From assembly GCA_016713675.1 (NCBI GenBank), contig JADJOS010000005.1:372001-436000 (forward strand): 64,000 nucleotides of DNA. The letters are read 5' to 3'. Below the pieces are notes generated by a model. It was not told the origin of the DNA. It did no database searches and saw only the letters and a list, made by a program, of their open reading frames with translations. This document shows positions 25,319 through 33,865 of the stretch, in pieces. Both the position numbers and the translations under genes were made by a program. Source of the DNA: Acidobacteriota bacterium (GTDB lineage: Bacteria > Acidobacteriota > Blastocatellia > Pyrinomonadales > Pyrinomonadaceae). Within the stretch, counting starts at the first letter, position 1. Every line of letters begins with the position of its first letter.

Positions 25319-26788
25319 TTAGTATGCTCTCGCAAATACAACGCGTTTGCTAGATTCGGCGCCGGAAAAGATGCACTTGCCCTTTTCTTCGATTGCATCA
25401 AGCGGAATACAACGAATAGTCGCTTTGGTTTCCTGCTTGATCGCTTCCTCCGTCTCAGCGGTGCCGTCCCAATGGGCGAGCAAAAAACCGCCTTTTTCGA
25501 TCTTAACCTTAAACTCTTCCCATGTATCGACGCTGTGTGTATTATCGTCGCGGAAGGACAGAGCCTTTTGGAAGATGTTCTCCTGGATCTCATCGAGTAG
25601 AAACTTAATGTGATCTGTTATGCCTTTGATCGGGCGTGATTCTTTGCTTAGAGTATCGCGTCGGGCAACTTCTATCGTGCCTGTCTCGAGGTCGCGCATT
25701 CCGAGGGCGAGTCGGACCGGAACGCCTTTGAGCTCGTATTCAGCAAATTTCCATCCCGAACGCTGATTATCACTATCGTCATATTTGACCGACATCCCAG
25801 CTGCTTTCAGTTCAGCAACAATGGTGTCGACTGCGGCGGAAACCGTCGCCAGATCCTCGGGATTCCGATAGATCGGAATGATCACCACCTGAATCGGAGC
25901 AAGTTTTGGAGGCAAGACGAGTCCCTGATCATCGGAATGGGCCATGATCAATGCTCCCATCAGTCGGGTCGAAACTCCCCAGCTCGTCGCCCATGCATAT
26001 TCCTGTTCATTTTCTTTGTTGACGAATTTTACGTCGAAAGCCTTGGCAAAATTCTGGCCAAGAAAATGTGACGTACCCGACTGCAAGGCCTTTCCGTCCT
26101 GCATCATTGCCTCGATACAATAAGTTTCGATCGCACCGGCAAAGCGTTCGTTAGGCGATTTGAGGCCCTTAAGAACGGGCAGAGCGATCCATTCCTCAGC
26201 GAAGGTCGCGTAAACGCCGAGCATGCGTTCCGTCTCTTCGATTGCCTCCTGTTCTGTCGAATGTGCCGTATGGCCCTCCTGCCATAGAAATTCGGCAGTG
26301 CGCAGGAAGAGACGCGTCCGCATTTCCCAGCGGACGATGTTGCACCACTGATTGATCAGCAGCGGCAGATCGCGCCACGACTGGATCCAGTTTCGGTAGG
26401 TGTTCCAGATCACAGCCTCAGAGGTCGGACGAATGATAAGTTCTTCTTCGAGTTTAGCGTTCGGGTCGACCATCAGGCCGCCATTTGGATCCGCTTTTAG
26501 ACGATAATGCGTGACGACCGCACATTCTTTCGCAAAACCCTCGGCATGCTCCTCTTCTTTCTCAAGAAAAGATTTTGGTACGAAAAGCGGGAAGTACGCG
26601 TTCTGATGCCCGGTCGCCTTGAACATATCATCAAGCGCCTTCTGCATCTTTTCCCAAATGGCATAACCGTAAGGTTTGATCACCATACAACCGCGAACCG
26701 CCGAGTTCTCGGCAAGATCCGCCCGTTTTACGATCTCGTTGTACCATTCAGAATAGTTTTCTGAGCGTTTAGGTAGAGCTTTACTCAT
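25319..26788 (-). CDS. proS: Prolyl-tRNA synthetase, archaeal/eukaryote type
   Basis: Charges tRNA-Pro. The protein is 489 residues. It lacks the editing INS domain of the long bacterial form and has the ProS3 pattern: MVIKPYGYAIWEKMQKALDDMFKATGHQNAYFPLFVP, IIRPTSEAVIWNTY, the motif 2 arginines in QWCNIVRWEMRTRLFLRTAEFLWQEGHTAH, and a C-terminal zinc-type or Tyr-ending domain (IRCIPLD to FARAY). Proline dehydrogenase lies divergently upstream, so the two proline genes share a 157-base region. Confidence 0.96.
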   Translation of the reverse strand: MSKALPKRSENYSEWYNEIVKRADLAENSAVRGCMVIKPYGYAIWEKMQKALDDMFKATGHQNAYFPLFVPKSFLEKEEEHAEGFAKECAVVTHYRLKADPNGGLMVDPNAKLEEELIIRPTSEAVIWNTYRNWIQSWRDLPLLINQWCNIVRWEMRTRLFLRTAEFLWQEGHTAHSTEQEAIEETERMLGVYATFAEEWIALPVLKGLKSPNERFAGAIETYCIEAMMQDGKALQSGTSHFLGQNFAKAFDVKFVNKENEQEYAWATSWGVSTRLMGALIMAHSDDQGLVLPPKLAPIQVVIIPIYRNPEDLATVSAAVDTIVAELKAAGMSVKYDDSDNQRSGWKFAEYELKGVPVRLALGMRDLETGTIEVARRDTLSKESRPIKGITDHIKFLLDEIQENIFQKALSFRDDNTHSVDTWEEFKVKIEKGGFLLAHWDGTAETEEAIKQETKATIRCIPLDAIEEKGKCIFSGAESSKRVVFARAY

Positions 26789-26945
26789 ATGAATTGACGA
26801 GCCTCAGACCGAATGTGCGGGACTGAGACCAAACATCTATGATAAGTGAAATTAATGTGAGTTACAATTTTGTGCTCTCGAACATCAATTAAATGCCCGG
26901 TGGACTCTGTGGACTCCGACGCGAATATGTTATTATCCGGTTTTT

Positions 26946-28121
26946 ATGAGCGACTTTGAACTCGATCTGCAGGACACCGCGACAGCCTTTGCTGACAAAT
27001 CCGACTCAGAGCTCAGGGAAAAGCACCGTCTTTTCAAAATGCTCAATTCGCCATTCCTCAACGCGATCGGGACGAAGTGTACGACCTTCGCGTTGGCGAT
27101 CGGATTGCCGGTCGAAGGGCTGATTAAAGCGACGATCTTTGAGCAATTCTGCGGAGGTGAAACAATTGAAGAATGTGAAAAGGCGATCAACCGACTGGGC
27201 GCATCTAATGTCGGGACGATCCTCGATTATTCTGTTGAAGGAAAAGCGACGGAAGAGGATTTTGACCACACTAAGGACGAGATCATTAAGACGATCCAAC
27301 GTGCACAGGGCGACCCGAATATTCCGTTCTCCGTTTTCAAAGTAACTGGCATCGCTCCACTTGGGACGCTCGAACGGATGAGCAAGAAAAAGAAGCTCGA
27401 CGCTAAGAGCCAGGCAAAATGCGAACGCATTCGCCGCAGAGTGGCTGAGATTTGTGAAGCTGCATATTATGCTGATCAACCGCTATTTATCGATGCTGAG
27501 GATTCGTGGATACAGGACGCCATCGACCGCATGGCGACCGACGCGATGGAGAAATACAATCGCGAGAAGCCGATAATCTACAATACATTGCAAATGTATC
27601 GCACCGACCGGTTGCAGCACCTCAAAGATCGGCGTCGACAGGCCCAGAACGATGGATATATATATGCTGTCAAATTGGTTCGCGGAGCCTACATGGAAAA
27701 GGAACGCGACCGTGCTGAAGAAATGGGTTACGATTCGCCGATCCATATGACAAAGGCCGATACTGATGCTGACTACGACGCGGCGATCGAATATTGCATG
27801 CGGCATTTCAACGACATGGCATTCGTCGCAGCAACCCACAACGAAGTGAGTACAAGGTTACTTGCCGAACGGATGCACGAAACAGGCTCTCAGAAAGACC
27901 ATCCGAATATTTTCTTTTCGCAACTGTACGGCATGGGCGATACGATTTCATACGTATTGGCAAAAAAGGGGTACAATGTCTCAAAATATGTGCCGTATGG
28001 TCCTGTCGCTGATTCGATCCCGTATCTTATTCGCCGGGCTGAAGAGAATTCGTCTGCGGCAGGACAAGTTAGCCGCGAATTTGAAATGATCGAACGCGAG
28101 TTGAAGCGCCGAACAATCTAA
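26946..28121 (+). CDS. Proline dehydrogenase
   Basis: A 391-residue FAD enzyme that oxidises proline to pyrroline-5-carboxylate and passes electrons to quinone. The beta-alpha barrel motifs are seen: VFKVTGIAPLG, the strand AVKLVRGAYMEKERDRA, AFVAATHNE, FSQLYGMGDTIS, and the substrate arginines in KYVPYGPVADSIPYLIRRAEENSS. It is monofunctional; no pyrroline-5-carboxylate dehydrogenase domain or gene is adjacent. The following gene starts on its stop codon (TAATG). Confidence 0.93.
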   Translation: MSDFELDLQDTATAFADKSDSELREKHRLFKMLNSPFLNAIGTKCTTFALAIGLPVEGLIKATIFEQFCGGETIEECEKAINRLGASNVGTILDYSVEGKATEEDFDHTKDEIIKTIQRAQGDPNIPFSVFKVTGIAPLGTLERMSKKKKLDAKSQAKCERIRRRVAEICEAAYYADQPLFIDAEDSWIQDAIDRMATDAMEKYNREKPIIYNTLQMYRTDRLQHLKDRRRQAQNDGYIYAVKLVRGAYMEKERDRAEEMGYDSPIHMTKADTDADYDAAIEYCMRHFNDMAFVAATHNEVSTRLLAERMHETGSQKDHPNIFFSQLYGMGDTISYVLAKKGYNVSKYVPYGPVADSIPYLIRRAEENSSAAGQVSREFEMIERELKRRTI

Positions 28122-28600
28122 TGTTTTGCCCAAAATGTGGAAGACCAGACCAGTCGCCCGAAACATTTTGCCGTCAATGCGGCACGTTTTTGCCCGACCT
28201 TCTGAAACCGGCAAAGAAAGAGAACACTCCGGAAGAACACATCAAGGTGAACACCGTTTTGTCGCTGATGACGGTCATCACTTGTTTCACGTTGGCAATT
28301 TTGTTGTACTCAGTTCTCGGTTTTCGGCAGCAGACGCCGATCCTTGTATATGTGACCACTGGTCTTCTGATCGCGATGGGCGCATGGCACATTCAGTCAT
28401 TCATCCGAATCCGGAAGCTAAAGAAACAATGGTCGCTGAGATCGCCGAATCAAACGTCGGATGAAAATTCGGGCATCGGCGGATCGACCATAGAGTTGAT
28501 GTTAGAACCGGCGGACTTTAACGATCCTGTACCTGTGAGCGTGACGGAAAATACAACGAGAAATTTATCCAAGCACGAAATGTGTTCACCGAAGGCCTAG
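28121..28600 (+). CDS. Zinc-ribbon membrane protein of unknown function
   Basis: A 159-residue protein. An N-terminal zinc ribbon (MFCPKCGRPDQSPETFCRQCG, two CxxC pairs) is followed by two membrane helices (VLSLMTVITCFTLAILLYSVL and TPILVYVTTGLLIAMGAWHI), then a basic and a disordered tail. Such proteins are common in Acidobacteriota but have no assigned role. It is coupled to proline dehydrogenase by TAATG, and its 3' end overlaps the opposite-strand gene at 28586 by 15 bases. Confidence 0.75.
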   Translation: MFCPKCGRPDQSPETFCRQCGTFLPDLLKPAKKENTPEEHIKVNTVLSLMTVITCFTLAILLYSVLGFRQQTPILVYVTTGLLIAMGAWHIQSFIRIRKLKKQWSLRSPNQTSDENSGIGGSTIELMLEPADFNDPVPVSVTENTTRNLSKHEMCSPKA

Positions 28601-28942
28601 CATCAGGCGCACCGAGCGATCGGATATTTCGCCGTTTGAAGAATTTTTCCAGTTCAACAGTGGTTCGATCTCGGGAATAGTAAGCGGTTTGTTTGTGATC
28701 TTGGCTACTTGTGTACTCTCAAAGGCTCGGTTGGTCAATGCAATGTGCGGTATGCTCGAACACGGCGTTTCAACATTAATCGCTGCTTCTGCCATTTCGA
28801 CATCGAGGTAAAAATCATCGTAGGCTGCGATGTGCCAGACGAGTTCGTCGCTCGAATCGTCAACGCTTAATACACGCAAAAGGGCGAAACCTGCTTCAAG
28901 CTGGAAGACTAGAAAATCGCCGGGCTGAAAGGTCTGAGACAT
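28586..28942 (-). CDS. Conserved-looking hypothetical protein
   Basis: A 118-residue cytoplasmic protein with no signal peptide. The first half is beta-rich (PGDFLVFQLEAGFALLRVLSVDD, ELVWHIAAYDDFYLDVEMAE) and may be a small SH3-like or PilZ-like barrel; the second half has two short helices. No family is recognised. It overlaps the preceding convergent gene by 15 bases. It is divergent from the deaminase gene at 28991. Confidence 0.65.
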   Translation of the reverse strand: MSQTFQPGDFLVFQLEAGFALLRVLSVDDSSDELVWHIAAYDDFYLDVEMAEAAINVETPCSSIPHIALTNRAFESTQVAKITNKPLTIPEIEPLLNWKNSSNGEISDRSVRLMLGLR

Positions 28943-28990
28943 AATACCGAGGTTACCATACCGGTGCCTTTGACGTTAATATCCTAATTG

Positions 28991-29446
28991 ATGAACCCGA
29001 AGATAGATCCAAATGCACTGCTCGCGATCGCTTTCGAAGAAGCCGCAATCGGACGTGCCGAAGGCGGAATTCCGATCGGGGCAGCTTTATTTGACGGCGA
29101 CGGCAACTTACTCGGCCGCGGCCATAACAGACGCGTTCAGGAGAACGATCCGTCGATTCATGGCGAGACCGACGCCTTTCGCAAGGCCGGACGCCAGCGA
29201 AGCTATCTCGACACGATCATGGTCACTACGCTTGCCCCGTGCTGGTATTGCAGCGGCTTGGTACGCCAGTTCGGGATCGGCACCGTGATCGTCGGCGAAT
29301 CGGAGACCTTTCAAGGCGGACTTGACTGGCTGCGAGAAAATGGGGTGGAGATAGTCGATTTAGATTCGGCCGAATGTATTAAACTCCTCGGCGGCTTCAT
29401 TGCTGATTACCCGGAGATTTGGAATGAGGACATTGGCGTACAATAG
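28991..29446 (+). CDS. Cytosine deaminase-like nucleoside/nucleobase deaminase
   Basis: A 151-residue zinc deaminase. The catalytic pair HGE (DPSIHGETDAFRKAGR) and the zinc cysteines TLAPCWYCSGLV are intact. The C-terminal GGLDWLRENGVEIVDL closely recalls fungal cytosine deaminase Fcy1, so cytosine or a related base is the likely substrate rather than adenosine in tRNA. The ATG at 28991 is preferred to the preceding TTG. It stands upstream of the CoA-transferase gene but need not be linked to it in function. Confidence 0.88.
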   Translation: MNPKIDPNALLAIAFEEAAIGRAEGGIPIGAALFDGDGNLLGRGHNRRVQENDPSIHGETDAFRKAGRQRSYLDTIMVTTLAPCWYCSGLVRQFGIGTVIVGESETFQGGLDWLRENGVEIVDLDSAECIKLLGGFIADYPEIWNEDIGVQ

Positions 29447-29466
29447 CGTAAGTAACTAAATTGAAT

Positions 29467-30771
29467 ATGACAAAAGGAATCTCTGCGGCAGAGGCCGTAA
29501 ATGTAATTAAGTCAGGCGATCGAGTGTTCATTCACGGCATTGCGGCTGCCCCGCAGCATTTAATATGTGCAATGACAGATAGAGCTTCTGAACTTAAGAA
29601 TGTTGAGATCGTTCATCTCCACACAGAAGGTGATGCACCGTACACGAGACCTGAATTCGAGGAAAGCTTTCGAGTAAATGCGTTTTTTGTCGGAGCCAAC
29701 GTACGAAAGGCGGTACAGGCGGGTCGAGGCGACTACATACCGGTATTTCTCTCCGAAATACCGGCTTTATTCAGAAAGGGTGTCCTTCCGCTTGATGTGG
29801 CATTGATCCACGTTTCACCACCGGATAAACATGGGTTTTGTTCACTGGGCGTTTCGGTCGATATTGCTAAGGCAGCGGTAGAGACAGCAAAGCTCGTCAT
29901 CGCTCAAGTAAACCCAAATATGCCGCGCACGATAGGCGACGCTCTAGTTGACCTTCGCGATATCGATCTGTTTGTAGAGATCAATGACCCACTGCCTGAA
30001 CAGCAACCGCGGACGCCTTCCGAGACGGACATGGCGATCGGTAGAAATGTCGCCGCCTTGATAGATGATGGGGCGACATTGCAAATGGGTATCGGCACAA
30101 TACCTAATGCGGTTCTGGCGGCACTCAAGGATCACAAGCATCTTGGCATCCACACAGAGATGTTTTCGGACGGCTTGATCGACCTCGTCGAATCTGGCGT
30201 AGTTACGGGAGAAAGAAAGGTAAAACACCCCGGAAAGATCGTTGCGGGCTTCGTAATGGGTACTCGAAGGCTCTATGATTTCGTTGACGATAACCCGCAA
30301 GTCCTGATGCTGGACATTGCCTATGTCAATGACAGTTCTGTAATTCGCCGAAATCCGAAAGTAACCGCAATCAATAGCGCGATCGAAGTTGATCTGACGG
30401 GACAGATTTGTGCTGACTCTATTGGCACTATGCAATATTCCGGCGTTGGTGGGCAGATGGACTTTATCCGTGGTGCGTCACTTTCAGAAGAGGGTAAGCC
30501 GATAATTGCTCTGCCATCGACCACAGCGAGAGGCGAGAGCAAGATTGTGCCTTTTCTTAAGGAAGGTGCGGGAGTCGTTACCACCCGTGCCCACGTGCAT
30601 TACATTGTTACCGAGTACGGCGTGGCGAACCTATACGGAAAGAACCTGCGACAGCGTGCCGCAGAATTAGTCAGCATCGCTCATCCAGATCACAGGGAAA
30701 CATTGGATCGCGCTGTCTTCGAACGTTTTCATTCCATCGAATCGGACCATTTACATCTTACTTCCGGATAG
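29467..30771 (+). CDS. Acetyl-CoA hydrolase/transferase-family CoA-transferase
   Basis: A 434-residue enzyme of the family that includes 4-hydroxybutyrate and butyryl CoA-transferases and acetyl-CoA hydrolase. It shows GISAAEAVNVIKSGDRVFIHG, the CoA-binding TLQMGIGTIPNAVLAAL, the helix MFSDGLIDLVESGVV, and the late block STTARGESKIVPFLKEGAGVVTTRAHVHYIVTEYGVANLYGKNLRQRAAEL. Located upstream of a thiolase and a 3-hydroxyacyl-CoA dehydrogenase, it probably moves CoA between short-chain acids. A TTG at 29461 is an alternative start two codons earlier. Confidence 0.9.
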   Translation: MTKGISAAEAVNVIKSGDRVFIHGIAAAPQHLICAMTDRASELKNVEIVHLHTEGDAPYTRPEFEESFRVNAFFVGANVRKAVQAGRGDYIPVFLSEIPALFRKGVLPLDVALIHVSPPDKHGFCSLGVSVDIAKAAVETAKLVIAQVNPNMPRTIGDALVDLRDIDLFVEINDPLPEQQPRTPSETDMAIGRNVAALIDDGATLQMGIGTIPNAVLAALKDHKHLGIHTEMFSDGLIDLVESGVVTGERKVKHPGKIVAGFVMGTRRLYDFVDDNPQVLMLDIAYVNDSSVIRRNPKVTAINSAIEVDLTGQICADSIGTMQYSGVGGQMDFIRGASLSEEGKPIIALPSTTARGESKIVPFLKEGAGVVTTRAHVHYIVTEYGVANLYGKNLRQRAAELVSIAHPDHRETLDRAVFERFHSIESDHLHLTSG

Positions 30772-30778
30772 GCGGAAT

Positions 30779-30916
30779 ATGTCCCTAAAAATGATTACGA
30801 TCGGCGAAGCTTTGGAATATCCAGAATTCGGCCGCTTCGTTCTTCGTCAATGTTTTGATTGGGAGCATTTGGCTATGCAGAGCGATATATTTGTACCGCG
30901 GCGTATTTGGGAATAA
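30779..30916 (+). CDS. Possible small protein of 45 residues
   Basis: A short frame begins at an ATG eight bases after the CoA-transferase stop, with a purine-rich GGCGGA before it. The product (MSLKMITIGEALEYPEFGRFVLRQ and so on, ending PRRIWE) has normal protein-like composition with many aromatic residues. It has no known motif. It may be a real coupled small gene or a remnant of a longer one. The rest of the gap to the thiolase holds nothing clear. Confidence 0.35.
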   Translation: MSLKMITIGEALEYPEFGRFVLRQCFDWEHLAMQSDIFVPRRIWE

Positions 30917-30993
30917 GATAATTAACGGAGAATAATCTACGAATATCTCCGAACATTAAAAATCTCTTAGAAACAAAGTCAATCACACCTATC

Positions 30994-32187
30994 ATGAAAA
31001 ATAATAAAACAGCGGTAATTATAAGTGCGGCGAGAACACCAACCGGAAAGTTTCAAGGTGCTCTCAAAGGATTCTCGGCACCTGAACTAGGAGCGTTCGC
31101 GATCAAAGAGGCCGTAAAGCGTGCGGGAATAGCAGGTGACCAAGTCGATGAAGTAATTATGGGTTGCGTCGTTGCCGCCGGGCAGGGACAAGCCCCGGCT
31201 CGTCAGGCAGCATTGAGAGCGGGACTTCCGCCTGAGGTTTCAGCTCTTACGATAAATATGGTCTGCGGCTCCGGACTACGAGCTGTGGCGTTGGCGTCGC
31301 AAGCAGTTGCGTTGGGCGATGCCGATTACATTGTCGCTGGCGGCATGGAATCGATGTCGAACATCCCATACGCACTACAAACCGCACGCGACGGATTCCG
31401 AATGGGTAATCATATAGCTACCGATCTCATGATCCATGACGGTCTTTGGTGCCCGTTTGAGAACTGGCACATGGGCAATACCGGCGAAGTCGTGGCCGAC
31501 AAATACCAGATATCGCGTGAAAAGCAGGACGATTTTGCCTACAATTCGCACCGAAAGGCATATGAGGCTCAACAAGCAGGCAGATTCAAGGACGAAATGA
31601 TAGCGGTCGAAATACCCCAGAAAAAGGGCGATCCGCTGATACTCGACTATGACGAACCCGTTAGGCCCGAAACGACCCCCGAAAGCCTAAGCAAACTTCG
31701 TCCCGCCTTTAAGAAGGACGGTGGCACTGTAACGGCGGGCAACGCTCCCGGCGTAAATGACGGTGCGTCCGCATTGGTCGTTACGTCTGCCGAGAATGCC
31801 GTGGCGGCGGGCAAAGAGCCACTCGGTCGGGTTGTCGCGTGGGCATCGTCAGGCATCGAGCCCAAACTGATCATGATGGCGCCGGTCAAGGGCGTGCAAA
31901 ATGTTTTGGCAAAGGCTGGTTGGTCGATGGAAAGCGTTGATCTGTTTGAACTTAACGAAGCATTCTCGGTTCAAGCCCTCGGTGTGATGCAAGAACTCGG
32001 CCTCGATCTCGAAAAGGTCAATGTAAACGGTGGTGCGGTCGCATTAGGTCACGCCATTGGCAATTCAGGCGGACGCATTTTGACGACGCTTCTTTATGAA
32101 ATGAAACGTCGCGGATCGAAACGAGGCGTCGCGGCTCTATGTTTAGGCGGCGGCAATTCAGTAGCCATGGCCGTCGAACGTGACTGA
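30994..32187 (+). CDS. Acetyl-CoA acetyltransferase (thiolase)
   Basis: A 397-residue thiolase that joins or splits acetoacetyl-CoA. The nucleophilic cysteine is in TINMVCGSGLRAVALASQAV, the histidine in VNVNGGAVALGHAIGNSGGRIL, and the second cysteine in AALCLGGGNSVAMAVE. EMESMSN-type and NEAFSVQAL blocks are also present. Together with the CoA-transferase before it and the hydroxyacyl-CoA dehydrogenase after it, it points to short-chain acyl-CoA use or acetoacetate and butyrate-type metabolism. Confidence 0.95.
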   Translation: MKNNKTAVIISAARTPTGKFQGALKGFSAPELGAFAIKEAVKRAGIAGDQVDEVIMGCVVAAGQGQAPARQAALRAGLPPEVSALTINMVCGSGLRAVALASQAVALGDADYIVAGGMESMSNIPYALQTARDGFRMGNHIATDLMIHDGLWCPFENWHMGNTGEVVADKYQISREKQDDFAYNSHRKAYEAQQAGRFKDEMIAVEIPQKKGDPLILDYDEPVRPETTPESLSKLRPAFKKDGGTVTAGNAPGVNDGASALVVTSAENAVAAGKEPLGRVVAWASSGIEPKLIMMAPVKGVQNVLAKAGWSMESVDLFELNEAFSVQALGVMQELGLDLEKVNVNGGAVALGHAIGNSGGRILTTLLYEMKRRGSKRGVAALCLGGGNSVAMAVERD

Positions 32188-32257
32188 TCGATTTTTGCAA
32201 CTAAAGGCCGACAATTCGCGTTCATTTTTTTGCTACGAGCGTTGGCCGAGGTAAAGT

Positions 32258-32719
32258 ATGGCACCAAATGAACACAACCGGTTAGTCGGTATCTTTTTGA
32301 TGGCACACGGCGGAATGCAAGCCGCCGTTATGCTAATAATTTGCATCGTGTATGGGATAATTGGAGCGGCGATCATTGGCAGTGCCCGCGGAGACGAGAA
32401 GTTCGTCGGCGTTTTCTTTATCATCGCGATCTTCCTCGTAGCCATTTTTACGGCCTTATTTGCCGGATCTCAGATCCTTGGCGGGTACAAGATGTTCAAG
32501 GAAAGGCCAAATGCCCGGACGTTTGGGATCGTTGCAAGCATTGTCTCCATATTGTCATTTCCGCTTGGCACGGCAGCCGGTGTTTATGGACTTTGGTTCT
32601 TATTTGGTGATGAGGGAAAGAAATTCTACCTCGGTGCGGGACAGCCTCAACCGCTGTTTCAAAACCCAAAGCGGACATTCGAAAATGCCCCGCCACCTCC
32701 GCCGAATAGTTGGCAATGA
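32258..32719 (+). CDS. Hypothetical membrane protein with about four helices
   Basis: A 153-residue protein with four hydrophobic segments (GIFLMAHGGMQAAVMLIICIVYGIIGAAI, FVGVFFIIAIFLVAIFTALFAG, FGIVASIVSILSFPLGTAAGVYGLWFLFG) and a short proline-rich C-terminal tail (NAPPPPPNSW). This layout is seen in small membrane proteins such as those of DUF4064 type, but the assignment is only by pattern. It lies between the thiolase and dehydrogenase genes and is followed by a terminator. Confidence 0.7.
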   Translation: MAPNEHNRLVGIFLMAHGGMQAAVMLIICIVYGIIGAAIIGSARGDEKFVGVFFIIAIFLVAIFTALFAGSQILGGYKMFKERPNARTFGIVASIVSILSFPLGTAAGVYGLWFLFGDEGKKFYLGAGQPQPLFQNPKRTFENAPPPPPNSWQ

Positions 32720-32776
32720 TTACCTTCAGTATCGCGTGACGCTTACAGACCGTCGTTGGCGAAGTTAATATGATCG

Positions 32777-32815
32777 GGCCGTGAGACCAGCAAGTCTTGC
32801 GGCCGGTTTGTTTTG
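32777..32815 (+). terminator. Probable rho-independent terminator
   Basis: GGCCG pairs with CGGCC (32777-32804), with an inner GAC/GTC, and is followed by GGTTTGTTTT. It separates the membrane protein gene from the dehydrogenase gene, so the latter has its own promoter. Confidence 0.55.
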
Positions 32816-32875
32816 GGATGACGCGGTGGTTTATTCTAATCATTTAGTACTTTAGAAGTTATTAACAAAATATAT

Positions 32876-33724
32876 ATGAGCGAAATAATTGGAGTTATCG
32901 GAGCAGGAACAATGGGAAACGGCATCGCACAGACGGCTGCCGGAGCAGGTTTTCAGGTAATAATGTGCGACATTTCCGAGGAATTCGTCGCTCGTGGCCT
33001 TGCGAATATCAGCAAGAGCCTTGACCGCTTCGTAAAAAAGGAAACGATGACCGATGATCAGAAGGCTGAGGTCCTTGGCCGTATCAAGACGACCACAGAC
33101 CTTAACGATGTAAAAGACTGCACTCTCGTAGTCGAGGCTGCTTCGGAGAACTTTGAAATCAAGAAGCAGATATTTGAAAAACTCGATTCAATTTGCGGAG
33201 GCGACTCCATACTTTCATCAAACACTTCTTCGATCTCCATTACCAAGATAGCCGCAACCACAAAGCGCCCGGACAAGGTGATCGGAATGCATTTTTTCAA
33301 TCCGGTCCCACTAATGAAATTGGTTGAAGTTATCCGCGGAATTGCCACCAGCGATGAGACTTATGGGAAAGTTAAAGCGCTTTCTGAACAGTTGGGCAAG
33401 GTGCCTGTCGAATGCAACGACTCGGCAGGTTTTGTCTCAAATCGTGTATTGATGCCGATGATCAACGAAGCGGTCTTTGCCCTGCACGAAGGCGTTGCGT
33501 CAAAAGAATCGATCGACGAGATCATGAAGCTAGGTATGAATCATCCGATGGGTCCGCTCGCACTCGCCGATTTCATCGGCCTCGACGTCTGCCTTGCGAT
33601 CCTCAACGTTCTTCACGAAGGGATCGGCGATCCTAAGTATCGTCCGTCGCCGATGCTCAGACAATACGTCGATGCCGGTTGGCTCGGACGCAAAAGTGGA
33701 AAGGGCTTTTACGATTATCAATAA
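32876..33724 (+). CDS. 3-hydroxybutyryl-CoA dehydrogenase
   Basis: A 282-residue NAD(P)-dependent enzyme that interconverts acetoacetyl-CoA and 3-hydroxybutyryl-CoA. The Rossmann motif is IIGVIGAGTMGNGIAQTAA, the catalytic histidine lies in VIGMHFFNPVPLMKLVEVI, and the C-terminal domain has NDSAGFVSNRVLMPMINEAV and GMNHPMGPLALADFIGLDV. It matches the monofunctional Hbd type (about 280 residues), working with the thiolase upstream. Confidence 0.95.
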   Translation: MSEIIGVIGAGTMGNGIAQTAAGAGFQVIMCDISEEFVARGLANISKSLDRFVKKETMTDDQKAEVLGRIKTTTDLNDVKDCTLVVEAASENFEIKKQIFEKLDSICGGDSILSSNTSSISITKIAATTKRPDKVIGMHFFNPVPLMKLVEVIRGIATSDETYGKVKALSEQLGKVPVECNDSAGFVSNRVLMPMINEAVFALHEGVASKESIDEIMKLGMNHPMGPLALADFIGLDVCLAILNVLHEGIGDPKYRPSPMLRQYVDAGWLGRKSGKGFYDYQ

Positions 33725-33865
33725 TGTTCAATATTGGGGCTAAAAGAGCCTTGAGACAAATTCTTATTACCCGTTCGTCTTGAACACGCTGGCCCCTTTG
33801 TAGATCTTGAACAATATGAAGACCCAACACGTTTTCGACCGAAATTTCCGGACTAGTGGAACTGT

